DNA of 64,000 bases from Panax quinquefolius (taxonomy: Eukaryota > Streptophyta > Magnoliopsida > Apiales > Araliaceae): assembly GCA_020205615.1 (NCBI GenBank), contig CM035170.1, forward strand, positions 40,115,807-40,179,806, read 5' to 3'. The position numbers and the translations under genes are program-made. A model generated the notes under the pieces. The model had not been told where the DNA came from. It saw nothing but the letters and a program-made list of their open reading frames with translations, and searched no databases. Below are positions 21,249-34,427 of the stretch, in pieces (positions within the stretch are counted from its first letter, which is position 1; each line of letters starts with the position of its first letter).

Positions 21249-21263
21249 GCTTTGATACCAACA
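21249..21263 (-). other. Primer-binding site of element D
   Basis: The minus strand reads TGTTGGTATCAAAGC just after the LTR end GGGGGCATCACA. Confidence 0.85.
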
Positions 21264-23785
21264 TGTGATGCCCCCAAATTCTGACCTCCACTTGGTCACC
21301 CAAATTCGGTTCGTCGCTTTCTCAAAGTATTACCATAATAACTAAAATAACGCATACACAACGGAAAATCTACTTTAGAATAATATACAATAATTTATTA
21401 TAATTATTCCCCCAAGTCTCGCAACCTACAGTGCTAAATAGATTACATAATAATATCTAATAAGGACTTATTACATGATCCTACTTAAGCTTAAACATAG
21501 TCTGCAAATAGTCTTAATACAACATGATTAATTTAAACATAAAGGGGCAACCTAGTCGATAGCCTTGCCCTTGCCCTTGTCTTTCCCAGATACACCTCCC
21601 TGTTTCGCCTTAACTGAAAGGTTTTAGATAAGCAAGGATGAGCACAAATTGCCTAGCAAGTAATATACAACAAGGGTGTAGGATATAATATCACAAGGTT
21701 TGAAATATCGAAGGGTTATTTCTAAGATAGTTCAAAGTGTCAGAATAACATCATGAATAAGGGATATGACAATTCAATATAATTCAACAGATATATATGA
21801 ATTCAACTACTAACAATGTACTAATCGGATAAGCAATTTATACTTGAGCAAATACTAAGGACCATTGAACTTTCACTAGAGTTACCAATATTAAACTGAT
21901 AACCAAAAATATCAAGTACTATAGATGATCAGTCTACAATACTTCACGTTATGCATAACATCACAATAATATTTATTCATGTGTTGGGGTTTCCAACAAC
22001 ATACACTCCCCTTACCAAAAGGGTTGTTCAACTTAGTTTTCAAGATTTCCGCACCAATCAATTGGTTTAGACAATTTTATTATAACATGCATATAGTCTA
22101 GCCGAATCAAATGGCATTGACTCTTTCGCAATATTGAAGATCAATACTAAGTTTAACATGAATAATAACTTTCACAAGGGTTTAAGCATATTAGCTCTTT
22201 CGAACGAGAAGGTAATATAACTTGTATTCAAGATATAAGCTTACGGTATTTGCAATGATATTGCACAACAAAAATAGTAGGGTTCGAATACTTGCTCAAT
22301 ATGACTTTGAGTAAGGTTAGAGAAACTTGCTCAATAGTAATTGGAGTAAGTTTAGGAAACTTGCCTTAAGCGTAGTTTACCAAAATATCGCTCAACAATA
22401 CTTTTTCAAATCCTAACATAAAGTAATATGTATATAAGATATTCATTAGTTAAAAGTGCTCATGCTCGATATGTAAGTTTAAATGTATACTTAAGCATCT
22501 ACTTAGTTGTATTCTCTTCACATACTTCATTTCATACCTTACGCACTTACAACACAAAATCAGTTTGTAAGCCACCATGAACATCAATTAACATAGTCCT
22601 TAATCGTTGCCTTATAGTTTGTAAATACTTTTTGGACTCATCACTTGAAAGTCTATAATCACATCATTAAACATTCACTCATATTATTTAGCTTGCTTCT
22701 AATCACATTGGACATGTACTGGTCATATAATACATGCTAGAGCAATAATACAAGTATCTGTTGCTAAAAAAAATTAGCGTAAAACCGGTCCTATACAGTT
22801 AGATCGGCTAGCCGCGCTAATTTGCACTAAGGAGACGCGCGGTCGCACAACTCCCAATTCAAACCAGGATTGAGCAACTAATTGATTGGCCTAGCCTACA
22901 CATCCTTACATACATAACACATATTAACATGTTAAGTGTACTTTTGCATTTTCCTAGTTTAATCTAGGTCCCGTTTCGCATGATATGGTCCTAAGTTAGA
23001 CATCTCAACAAATTAAGGCCATATAAGGTTATCAAATCACAAAGTCCATCATGCTTGATTGTAAAACATATAAAGTAGTCATATAACTCATATTAGACAT
23101 GTTTGTGAGTGTTTATACCGCATATGTGCATTTAACATCGTTTTGTTTGAAAATATGCTTCGTTTATGATTTCATTGAACTATAATAACTAAGCATGGTA
23201 TATATACATTTATGATACATGAGTGCATCTAAAGGTAACATCTAACCTGTTCATAATCATCAGGTTCTAACTTTTCAAGTAGCACCTCAACATTCACGTT
23301 CAAAGTTCGCATTTTCATTAGCAAAGCTTACTAATAAGCCTAACATGTTCATGCTTCGATATGAACTTCATATACGTAAACTAGTATGTCCGATATGCAT
23401 TTCAAAACCATACTAACATGCTTGCAAGATCAGAATATACATTAGACAAGTTTAGCATTTCTAGCTTTTTCCTAAAACTTGAAGTTTTCTTGAAAACTTC
23501 GCTCAAATCATGCGAAAACATCATACATGTTCAAACAATATCTAATCACGTGATAGGGTCATTTATAGGCTTAACCTAACTATTATAGCGTGCTCAAAAC
23601 AAATCAAAAAACTCAAATCATCATCTCAGAATCGCACTAATGCGGTGGTCACAAGTGGTATTGTTTATGGAAGTATGCGGCACACCACTTCGAGAAGACT
23701 GAAAAAAATGGCTCTGCAGAAGCAGAGCCTTAACACATGAGATGAAAAACCTGCAACCAGATCAGCTACCATGTTCCAACACATA
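21264..23785 (-). mobile_element. 5' LTR of element D, 3' part
   Basis: Runs from the LTR end at 21264 to the insertion point of array E. It is non-coding, with a G+C-rich patch at about 22785-22850, short ACTTGCTCAATA-type repeats (22285-22390) and a perfect hairpin at 23710-23729. Confidence 0.75.
23710..23729. repeat. Perfect hairpin GGCTCTGC-agaa-GCAGAGCC
   Basis: Two 8-bp complementary arms with a 4-base loop in LTR D, G+C-rich in an A+T-rich setting, about 60 bp from the E insertion point. Confidence 0.85.
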
Positions 23786-23790
23786 TGTAC
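23786..23790. other. Target-site duplication TGTAC, left copy, of array E
   Basis: TGTAC here and again at 39872-39876, directly outside the first and last LTR of the array. Confidence 0.8.
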
Positions 23791-24844
23791 TGTAACGCCC
23801 CGAAATTCGGTCTATCTTCACACCCGGATTCCGCACATCACGAGTACATCCTTCATCCAACATACATCATTATATACTGAAATATAACGACATACACTCT
23901 CAAATCCCAGGTTCTAGAAACCTTATAACCTTTTTCATTACAAATAATAATAAATACATTATTCATTTCATCTTACAAGAGTGACTTTTATCCGCCACCA
24001 AGGATACATAATAGTTTATTAGACTAGTCTATTATTCAATTTTATCTTTCTACATTACAAGTCTTCACTTGATCTTCTCGCTCATTCACCTTCTGACTGG
24101 TACTTCATCTGGATACCGTCAACTTGATCTTTATGGGATCTTTAATTTCTTTTAACCTTGTTCGCTGAAAATTGTTTTTCATTTAAAGTAAGTGTGAGCA
24201 TTCAATTGCCCAGTAAGTCATAACAGTTGAACAAACAACTTCAGAATTAAAACATTTCTTTAGAAATTCTATAACAGAACAAAGGTTATGAAGCAGCTTG
24301 AATAATAGGAATAGTCTTGATTCCTATCATCTTAAAACATCAGTCATTTTTACTTTGAAATACTTTCATTCTTCTACCTTTTTCATACACATACTATCTG
24401 GCTAGAATCAATAGCACAGACTTAACAATAACGGTTCATGTATAAATAACATACTTGTATTGAACAGCTCAATCACAGAACAATGCATATCATAGAAACA
24501 CCGAAGTGTTCAAATTATGGCTCAAGTCCTCATACATTCTACCACCTTGTACAAATATCACACGTTTGCACATAGACAAAACTTCTCAAGTTCAACATCT
24601 GAGAAGTTTAAGAAACTAGCATTCATGTAATATGAATGAAGTTAGGAAACTTGCACCTTACAACCACAACCTTTACTTTTGAATCGGGTCATTCCAATTA
24701 CGTTTCTCCTTTAATCTTCTCATATCGGACAAAGTTTGCACATGAGCAAGCTCTTCCTCCTCCTTCTTATTCCCATCCGACCTCTCTCTTTCTCTCTCTA
24801 TGTTGAATGATTTTCAAAATCCCAAAACAATTGAAATGAGATTC

Positions 24845-24854
24845 CTATTTATAG
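24845..24854 (-). promoter_or_regulatory. TATA box of E LTR 1 (repeated in the other LTRs)
   Basis: CTATAAATAG on the minus strand. Equivalent sites: 28406-28415 (identical), 31913-31922 (CTATAAATTG), 35484-35493 (CTATTAATAG, TATA core altered) and 39046-39055 (identical). Each is followed in the transcribed direction by a GAGAGAGAAAGAGAGAGG-type tract. Confidence 0.65.
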
Positions 24855-24899
24855 AAAACCAAAGTTATGGGCAGTTTAGTCATTTCGCCCCCCTTAACC

Positions 24900-25112
24900 T
24901 CCGCACTATTCATCACTTAAGCCCTAAGTTTACTTAGCCTCCACACTTACTTAGCCATTAAGTCTTCTTAGCCCTTAAGTTTACTTAGCTCTTAAGTCTT
25001 CTTAGCCCTTATGTTAAGCACTTTAATTAGCTATTAAGCATAAGTACTTTACTTAGCTATTAAGTTTACTTAGTCATTACTTAACTTATTATTACTTAGC
25101 CATTAAGACTAA
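24900..25112 (-). repeat. CTTAGC(C/T)NTTAAGT tandem repeats upstream of the TATA box
   Basis: About ten degenerate units of 17-20 bp (CTTAGCCATTAAGT, CTTAGCTCTTAAGT and similar) in all five E LTRs, lying upstream of the promoter in the transcribed direction. They are candidate enhancer repeats. Confidence 0.75.
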
Positions 25113-25662
25113 TCGTATTCTATGCATCTCATTCTCGTATTCTCTTATTCTCTTTGTATTTAATTCGTACGATAATCGTATTATACGTCGTATCAATCCT
25201 ATTGCTATACTCGTATTCCTCACGCATAATAATCCTAATTATATTACGTAAACATTAAATCATCGGAACTCACTTTTCCTAACCCTTAGGTTTTGAGTCC
25301 GCAGTGAAAACTTCGTTTTTGCCATAACTGAAATATTATTATATATACCCTCACGTCTCAAAATTATACGTAATCAATAACTTCTCGGAATTGCAAAATA
25401 AATCTCCGACCAGAAACGGATGAATAGTACCTATTTCGTCTTTTTCCACGAAAATATTTTTGTTCTCAAAATTTTTTTATTTTCGTCTTGAAAATTCTTA
25501 TTCGATCAATCTAGCTCGTAGTCAGAATACTCCAGACTTATAATCATCCTAGGTTCTAGAACGATTAATAAACACATGGCACATAATAGTAAAAATTCAT
25601 TTTATTAATAACTAATTCTTTAAACCTAAATTCTGGATAATCCAAAATTCCGGGTTGTTATA

Positions 25663-27352
25663 TTCTTCCCCCCTTATAAAAATTTCGTCCTCGGAATTTC
25701 TTAAAACCACACCCTTACCCGGGTCATCACATTCACCCCTTCTTTACAGAATTTCGTCCTCGGAATTTTAGCCTACCTTTCTTCTCAACTTCACTTCAAC
25801 GGAGTTCTTATCTTTCCCTCATTCCTAAACCCCATAACCTATCAAGAATCATGAAGTAGAAGGAATAACGAGGAATATAAAATTTCCTTTTAAAACATTT
25901 CATACTTTTGCTGTGGGGTCAAATCGACCATTAACTCTTACTAGGTTAAACAACATTTTGTCGTAAGCCCTTCTTTAACGGTCAGTTTACAATCACAAAG
26001 AAAGTAACTATCTCTTCCATGTTCTCCTCAGACTAAATCATTAGATTCTGCACCAAAACAATTTGGCTTGGCACAAGTTCTCAAAGAAAGCTCGATGACA
26101 TACCATTTGTCTAGCCGAATAAAGTAGCTTAGACCATACCAATAAAGTGGATATCAACGTGAAACATTCGTCTAGTCAACTCAATTGACATCGACTACTT
26201 CTTTAAATTCTTTTCGCAATACATCAAAATAGTATATGATGTCATGATACCGTACTTTTTACAGTACGTTGAGGACTTCAACAGTTTGTGACTTCGTCAT
26301 TATAAATCATACCATAGCGGGTTGTTGATCCTAAGATCACATCCAACACCAAGTTCAATTGCATTAATAACTCCATCCTTTTACAATCCTTGCATCAAAT
26401 GCATGGATGATATAAAATTTATTTTGAAAATTTTAAATCAATTTCTGTCTAGCTGAAACAATTAGCATAGACATACCAAGGATAGCTCTTTTAAAATCTG
26501 TTGGTTCCAAAAGTTAAACCCATTCTTTCCTTTTAAAAATGTACATATCAGCATGATTTCAATAAAGTTCAAATTCTAGCATAGCTAGATGACTTAGAAT
26601 ATCCTATTCTCCATCTTCCTTCATTGTCTTACTGCGACAATACTTAATCTTCTATAGCACCTTCAATACTAAGCCTACTGAAAATAACTCATTTTCAGTC
26701 TAAACATTCCTATATCTTAGTATAGTCCATCAATATATCACACATTTTGAGTTCAGGAACTTTCAACAATAATATGAGTTTAAGAACTATCTAGACACCA
26801 TAGGCGTCCATTCGCTAAGACGTTCGAAAACATAGCATATTATTATAAGTCATGAACTTACCATAATTATGAGTTTCCATAACTCGCACCTACATTATCG
26901 TTCTCTACCTATCAAGTATATACATGAGAAAAGATTCACCTTCTCACCATATACATATTGATAGCGCGACCAATCCCAATGATTATCACTATAATTAGCT
27001 AAGCAGTTGTTACACCAAGCACAAACCTCTGCCCATAACAAAGGTTCATACAACTCAGCTATCACATGAGTCCTCAATTGAAATTTTACAACTTCTAAAT
27101 CTCTCTCTACTTAATACGAATTTTCTTTAATTCATATACTATCCTTCACAACTCAATCTAAGTTCTTCTTCCCGTACTACTTCATAGTACCCTTCATTCA
27201 TAGCATTAGCTATAAATCATTCATCGTTTAACAACTAATCTGTTATTACGAGTCACTGTGATAACGTGGTGATCTTCTTATCCTTCTATCTATGATTATA
27301 GTCTTAGGTACTCTTACCTAAGGTTTATAACCTATCAGCTTTGATACCAACT
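25663..27352 (-). mobile_element. Internal region 1 of array E
   Basis: Bounded by the purine tract TTATAAGGGGGGAAGAA (minus strand, next to 25662) and the primer-binding site at 27337-27352. The segment with GAGGACGAAATT plus purine tract occurs twice, 69 bp apart (25681 and 25750). The only frame of note is 26895-27077. Otherwise non-coding. Confidence 0.85.
26895..27077 (-). other. Small open frame repeated in E internal regions
   Basis: Sixty codons without an ATG start (it opens at TTG), containing AELYEPLLWAEVCAWCNN and YSDNHWDWSRYQYVYGEK. Internal region 2 keeps it open (30462-30644, two residue changes). Regions 3 and 4 carry altered copies with a stop in the middle. It may be a degraded piece of an ancestral gag or chance; no family is recognised. 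Confidence 0.2.
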
Positions 27353-29229
27353 TGTAACGCCCCAAAATCCGGTCTATCTTCAAACCCGGATTCCGTACAT
27401 AACGAGTACATCCTTCATCCAACATAAATCATTATATATTGAAATATAACGACATACACTCTCAAATCCCAGGTTCTGGAAACCTTATAACCTTTTTCAT
27501 TACAAATAATAATAAATACATTATTCATTTCATCTTACAAGAGTGACTTTTATCCGCCACCAAGGATACATAATAATTTATTAGACTAGTCTATTGTTCA
27601 ATTTTATCTTTCTACATTACAAGTCTTCACTTGATCTTCTCGCTCATTCACCTTCTGACTGGTACTTCATCTGGATATCGTCATCTTGATCTTTATGGGA
27701 TCTTTAAGTTCTTCTAATCTTGTTCGCTGAAAATTGTTTTTCATTTAAAGCAATTGTGAGCATTCAATTGCCTAGCAAGTCATAATAGTTGAACAAACAA
27801 CTTCAGAATTAAAACATTTCTGTAGAACTTCTATAACCGAACAAAGGTTATGAAGCAGCTTGAATAATAGGAATAGTCTCGATTCCTATCATCTTAAAAC
27901 ATAAGTCATTTTTACTTTGAAGTACTTTCATTCTTCTACCTTTTTCATACACATCCTTTCTGGCTAGAATCATTAGCACAGACTTAACAATAACAATTCA
28001 TGTATAAATAGAACATACTTGTATTGAACAGCTCAATCACAGAACAATGCATATCATAGAAACACCGAAGTGTTCAAATTATGGCTCAAGTCCTCATACA
28101 TTTTACCACCTTGTACAAATATCACACGTTCGCACATAGACAAAACTTCTCAAGTTCAACATCTGAGAAGTTTAAGAAACTAGCATTCATGTAATATGAA
28201 TGAAGTTAGGAAACTTGCCTTACGCACTGCTACAGCTTATGCTGAACTGCTCATTCCAATTCTGTTCTCCTTTAATCTTCTCCTGTCGGACAAAGTTTGC
28301 ACATGAGCAAGCTCTTCCTCCTCCTTCTCCTTCCCATCCGACCTCTCTCTTTCTCTCTCTATGTTGAAGGATTTTCAAAATCCCAAAACAATTGAAATGA
28401 GCTTCCTATTTATAGAAAACCAAAGTTATGGGTAGTTTAGTCATTTATCCCCCTTTAACCTCCGTACTATTCATTACTTAAGCCCTAAGTTTACTTAGCC
28501 TCCACACTTATTTAGCCATTAAATCTTCTTAGCCCTTCAGTTTACTTAGCTCTTAAGTCTTCTTAGCCCTTAATTTAAGCACTTTAATTAGCTATTAAGC
28601 ATAAGTACTTTACTTAGCTATTAAGTTTACTTAGTCATTACTTAACTTATTATTACTTAGCCATTAAGACTAATCGTATTTTACGCATCTCATTCTCGTA
28701 TTCTCTTATTCTCTTTGTATTTAATTCGTACGATAATCGTATTATACGTCGTATCAATCCTCTTGCTATACTCGTATTCCTCAGACATAATAATCCTAAT
28801 TATTATACGTAAACATTAAATCTTCGAAACTCAATTTTCCTAACCCTTAGGTTTTGAGTCCGCAGGCGAAAAATTCGTTTTTGCCATAACTGAAATATTA
28901 TTAAATATTCCATCACGTCTCAAAATTATATGTAATCATTAACTTCTCGAATTTCAAAATAAATCTCCGAGCAGAAATGGATGATTAGTGCATATTTCGT
29001 CTTTTTCCCTGAAAATATTTTTGTTCCCGGAAAATTTTTATTTTCGTCTTGAAAATTCTTATTCGATTAATCTAGCTCGTAGTCAGAATACTCCCAACTT
29101 ATAATCATCCTAGGTTCTAGAACGATTAATAAACACATAGCACATAATAGTATTAATAAGAATTCATTTTATTAATAACTAATTCTTTAAACCTAAATTC
29201 TGGATAATCCAAAATTCTAGGTTGTTATA
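27353..29229 (-). mobile_element. LTR 2 of array E
   Basis: Same termini as LTR 1, with the TATA box intact. It is preceded on its right side by the purine tract of internal region 2. Confidence 0.88.
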
Positions 29230-30859
29230 TTCTTCCCCCCTTATAAAAATTTCATCCTCAGAATTTCTTAAAACCACACCCTTACCTGGGTCATCACATT
29301 CACCCCTTCTTTACAAAATTTCGTCCTCGGAATTTTAGCCTACCTTTCTTCTCAACTTCACTTCAACGGAGTTCTTATCTTTCCCTCATTCCTAACCCCC
29401 ATAACCTATCAAGAATCATGAAGTAGAAGGAATAACGAGGAATATAAAATTTCCTTTTAAAACATTTCATACTTTTGCTGAGGGGTCAAATCGACCATGA
29501 ACTCTTACTAGGTTAAACAACATTTCGTCGTAAGCCCTTCTTTAATGGTCAGTTTACAATCACAAAGAAAGTAACTACCTCTTCCATGTTCTCCTCAGAC
29601 TAAATCATTAGATTCTGCACCAAAACAATTTGGCTTGGCACAAGTTCTTAAAGAAAGCTCGATGACATACCATTTGTCTAGCCGAATCAAGTAGCTTAGA
29701 CCATACCAATAAATTGGACATCAACGTGAAACATTCGTCTAGACAACTCAATTAACATCGACTACTTCTTTAAATTCTTTTCGCAATACATCAAGACAGT
29801 ATATGACGTCATGATACCGTACTTTTTACAGTACGTTGAGGACTTCATCAGTTTGTGACTTCGTTATTATAAATCATAACATAGCGGGTTGTTGATCCTA
29901 AGATCACATCCAACACCATGTTCAATTGCATTAATAACTCCATCCTTTTATAATCCTTGCATCAAATGCACGGATAATATAAAATTCATTTTGAAAATTT
30001 TAAATCAATTTCTGTCTAGCTGAAACAATTAGCATAGGCATACCAAGGATAGCTCTTTTAAAATATGTTGGTTCCAAAAGTTGAACCCATTCTTTCCTTT
30101 TAAAAATGTACATATCAGCACGATTTCAATAAAGTTCAAATTCTAGCATAGCTAGATGACTTGGAATATCCTATTCTCCAACTTCCTTCATTGTCTTACT
30201 GCGACAATACTTAATCTTTTCTAGCACCTTCAATACTAAGCCTACTGAAAACAACTCATTTTCAGTCTAAACATTCCTATATCTTAGTACAGTCCATCAA
30301 CTTATCACACATTATGAGTTCAGGAACTTTCAACAATAATATGAGTTTAAGAACTATCCAGACACCATAGGCGTCCATTCGTTGAGACGTTCGAAAACAT
30401 AGTATATTATTATGAGTCATGAACTTACCATAATTATGAGTTTCAAGAACTCGCACCTACATTATCGTTCTCTACCTATCAAGTATATACATGAGAAAAG
30501 ATTCACCTTCTCGCCATATACATATTGATAGCGTGACCAATCCCAATGATTATCACTATAATTAGCTAAGAAGTTGTTACACCAAGCACAAACCTCTGCC
30601 CATGACAAAGGTTCATACAACTCAGCTATCACATGAGTCCTCAATTGAAATTTTACAACTTCTAAATCTCTCTCTACTTAATACGAATTTTCTTTAATTC
30701 ATATACTATCCTTCACAACTCAATCATTCATCGTTTAACAACTAATCCATTATTACGAGTCACTATGATAACGTGGTGATGTTCATATCCTTCTATCTAC
30801 GATTATAGTCTTAGGTACTCCAACCTAAGGTTTATAACCTATCAGCTTTGATACCAACT
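29230..30859 (-). mobile_element. Internal region 2 of array E
   Basis: Like region 1 but lacks about 60 bp near the primer-binding site (the AAGTTCTTCTTCCCG to TAGCTATAAAT stretch is missing near 30722). Confidence 0.85.
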
Positions 30860-32737
30860 TGTAACGCCCCAAAATTCGGTCAATGTTCAAACCCGGATTC
30901 TATACATAACAAGTACATCCTTCATCCAACATAAATCATTATACACTGAAATATAACGACATACACTCTCAAATCCCAGGTTCTGGAAACCTTATAACCT
31001 TTTTCATTATAAATAATAATAAATACATTATTCATTTCATCTTACAAGAGTGACTTTTATCTGCCACCAAGGATACATAATAGTTTATTAGACTACTCTA
31101 TTGTTCAATTTTATCTTTCTACAATATAAGTCTTCACGTGATCTTCTCGCTCATTCACCTTCTGACTGGTACTTCATCTGGATACCGTCAGCTTGATCTT
31201 TATGGGATCTTTAAGTTCTTCTAACCTTGTTCGCTGAAAAAAAAATTTCATTTAAAGCAATTATGAGCATTCAATTGCCCAGCAAGTCATAACAGTTGAA
31301 TAAACAACTTCAAAATTAAAACATTTCTGTAGAACTTCTATAACCGAACAAAGGTTATAAAGCAGCTTGAATAATAGGAATAGTCTCGATTCCTATCATC
31401 TTAAAACGTAAGTAATTTTTACTTTGAATTACTTTCATTCTTCTACCTTTTTCATACACATCCTTTCTGGCTAGAATCATTAGCACAGACTTAACAATAA
31501 CAGTTCATGTATAAATAGAACATACTTGTATTGAACAGCTCAATCACAGAACAATGCATATCATAGAAACACCGAAGTGTTCAAATTATGGCTCAAGTCC
31601 TCATACATTCTACCACCTTGTACAAATATCACACGTTCGCACATAGACAAAACTTCTCAAGTTCAACATCAGAGAAGTTTAAGAAACTAGCATTCATGTA
31701 ATATGAATGAAGTTAGGAAACTAGCCTTATGCACAGCTACAGCTTATGCTGAACTGCTCATTCCAATTCCGTTCTCCTTTAATCTTCTCCTGTCGGACAA
31801 AGTTTGCACATGAGCAAGCTCTTCCTCCTCCTTCTCCTTCCCATCCGACCTCTCTCTTTCTCTCTCTATGTTGAAGGATTTTCAAAATCCCAAAACAATT
31901 GAAATGAGCTTCCAATTTATAGAAAACCAAAGTTATGGGTAGTTTAGTCATTTTGCCCCCCTTAACCTCCGTACTATTCATTACTTAAGCCCTAAGTTTA
32001 CTTAGCCTCCACACTTATTTAGCCATTAAATCTTCTTAGCCCTTAAGTTTACTTAGCTCTTAACTCTTCTTAGCCCTTAAGTTAAGCACTTTAATTAGCT
32101 ATTAAGCATAAGTACTTTACTTAGCTATTAAGTTTACTTAGTCATTACTTAACTTATTATTACTTAGCCATTAAGACTAATCGTATTCTACGCATCTCAT
32201 TCTCGTATTCTCTTATTCTCTTTGTATTTAATTCGTACGATAATCGTATTATATGTCGTATCAATCCTCTTGCTATACTCGTATTCCTCACGCATAATAA
32301 TCCTAATTATTATACGTAAACATTAAATCATCGGAACTCACTTTTCCTAACCCTTAGGTTTTGAGTCCGCAGGCAAAAAATTCGTTTTTCCCATAACTGA
32401 AATATTATTAAATATTCCATCACATCTCAAAATTATATGTAATCATTAACTTCTCGGAATTTCAAAATAAATCTCCGAGCAGAAACGAATGAATAGTGCA
32501 TATTTCATATTTTTCCCCGAAAATATTTTTGTTCCTAGAAAATTTTTATTTTCGTCTTGAAAATTCTTATTCGATCAATCTAGCTCGTAGTCAGAATACT
32601 CCCGACTTATAATCATCCTAGGTTCTAGAATGATTAATAAACACATAGCACATAATAGTATTAATAAGAATTCATTTTATTAATAACTAATTCTTTAAAC
32701 CTAAATTCTGGATAATCCAAAATTTCGGGTTGTTATA
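30860..32737 (-). mobile_element. LTR 3 of array E
   Basis: Same termini. The TATA box is changed to CTATAAATTG (31913-31922). The open frame at 31727-31981 is not considered a gene because it runs through the CT-rich and promoter region. Confidence 0.88.
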
Positions 32738-34427
32738 TTCTTCCCCTCTTATAAAAATTTCGTCCTCTGAATTTCTTAAAACCTCACCCTTACCCGGGTC
32801 ATCACATTCACCCCTTCTTTACAGAATTTCGTCCTCGAAATTTTAGCATACCTTTCTTCTCAACTTCACTTCAACGGAGTTCTTATCTTTCCCTCATTCC
32901 TAACCCCCATAACCTATCAAGAATCATGAAGTATAAGGAATAACGAGGAATATAAAATTTTCTTTTAAATCATTTCATACTTTTGCTGAGGGGTCAAATC
33001 GACCATGAACTCTTACTAGGTTAAACAACATTTCGCCGTAAGCCCTTCTTTAACGGTCAGTTTACAATCACAAAGAAAGTAACTACCTCTTCCATGTTCT
33101 CCTTAGGCTAAATCGTTAGATTCTGCACCAAAACAATTTGGTTTGGCACAAGTTCTCAAAGAAAGCTCGATGTCATACCATTTGTCTAGCCGAATCAAGT
33201 AGCTTAGACCATACCAATAAATTGGATATAAATGTGAAACATTCGTCTAGTCAACTCAATTGACGTCGACTACTTCTTTAAATTCTTTTCGAAATACATC
33301 AAAACAGTTTATGACGTCATGATACCGTACTTTTTACAGTATGTTGAGTACTTCATCAGTTTGTGACTTTGTCATTATAAATCATACCATAGCGGGTTGT
33401 TGATCCTAAGATCACATCCAACACCAAGTTCAATTGCATTAATAACTCCATCCTTTTACAAACCTTGCATCAAATGCACGGATGATATAAAATTCATTTT
33501 GAAAATTTTAAATCAATTTCTGTCTAGCTGAAGCAATTAGCATAGACATACCAAGGATAGCTCTTTTAAAATCTGTTGGTTCCAAAAGTTGAACCAATTC
33601 TTTCCTTTTAAAAATGTACATATCAGCACGATTTCAATAAAGTTCAAAATCTAGCATAGCTAGATGACTTGGAATATACTATTCTCCATCTTCCTTCATT
33701 GTCTTACTGCGATAATACTTAATCTTCTATAGCACCTTCAATACTAAGCCTACTGAAAACAACTCATTTTCAGTCTAAACATTCCTATATCTTAGTACAG
33801 TCCATCAACTTATCACACATTATGAGTTCAAGAACTTTCAACAATAATATGAGTTTAAGAACTATCCAGACACCATAGGCGTCCATTCGCTGAGACGTTC
33901 AAAAACATAGCATATTATTATGAGTCATGAACTTACCATAATTATGAGTTTCAAGAACTCGCACCTACATTATCGTTCTCTACCTATCAAGTATATACAT
34001 GAGAAAAGATTCACCTTCTCGCCATATACATATTGATAAGGCAACCAATCCCAATGATTATCACTGTAATAAGCTAAGCAGATGTTACAGCAAGCTCAAA
34101 CCTTTTCCCGTAACAAAGGTTCATACAACTCAGCTATCACATGAGTCCTCAATTAAAATTTTACAACTTCTAAATCTCTGTCTACTTGATACGAATTATC
34201 TTTAATTCATATACTAACATTCACAACTCAATCTAAGTTCTTATTCCCGTACTACTTCATAGTACCCTTCATTCATAGCATTAGCTATAAATCATTCATC
34301 GTTTAACAACTAATCTGTTATTACGAGTCACTATGATCACGTGGTGATCTTCTTATCCTTCTTTCTACGATTATAGTCTTAAGTACTCATACCTAAGGTT
34401 TATAACCTATCAGCTTTGATACTAACT
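32738..34427 (-). mobile_element. Internal region 3 of array E
   Basis: Full-length copy with purine tract and primer-binding site; the latter reads ...GATACTAACTTG on the plus strand, one change from the other copies. Confidence 0.85.

Larger units (their letters stand above)
23791..25662 (-). mobile_element. LTR 1 of array E
   Basis: The minus strand starts TATAACAACCCGG (25662) and ends GGGGCGTTACA. TATA box CTATAAATAG on the minus strand at 24845-24854, followed by an AG-rich tract. It has CTTAGC repeats at 24900-25112. It lacks the TATTAATAAG insert present near the start of LTRs 2-5. Confidence 0.88.
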
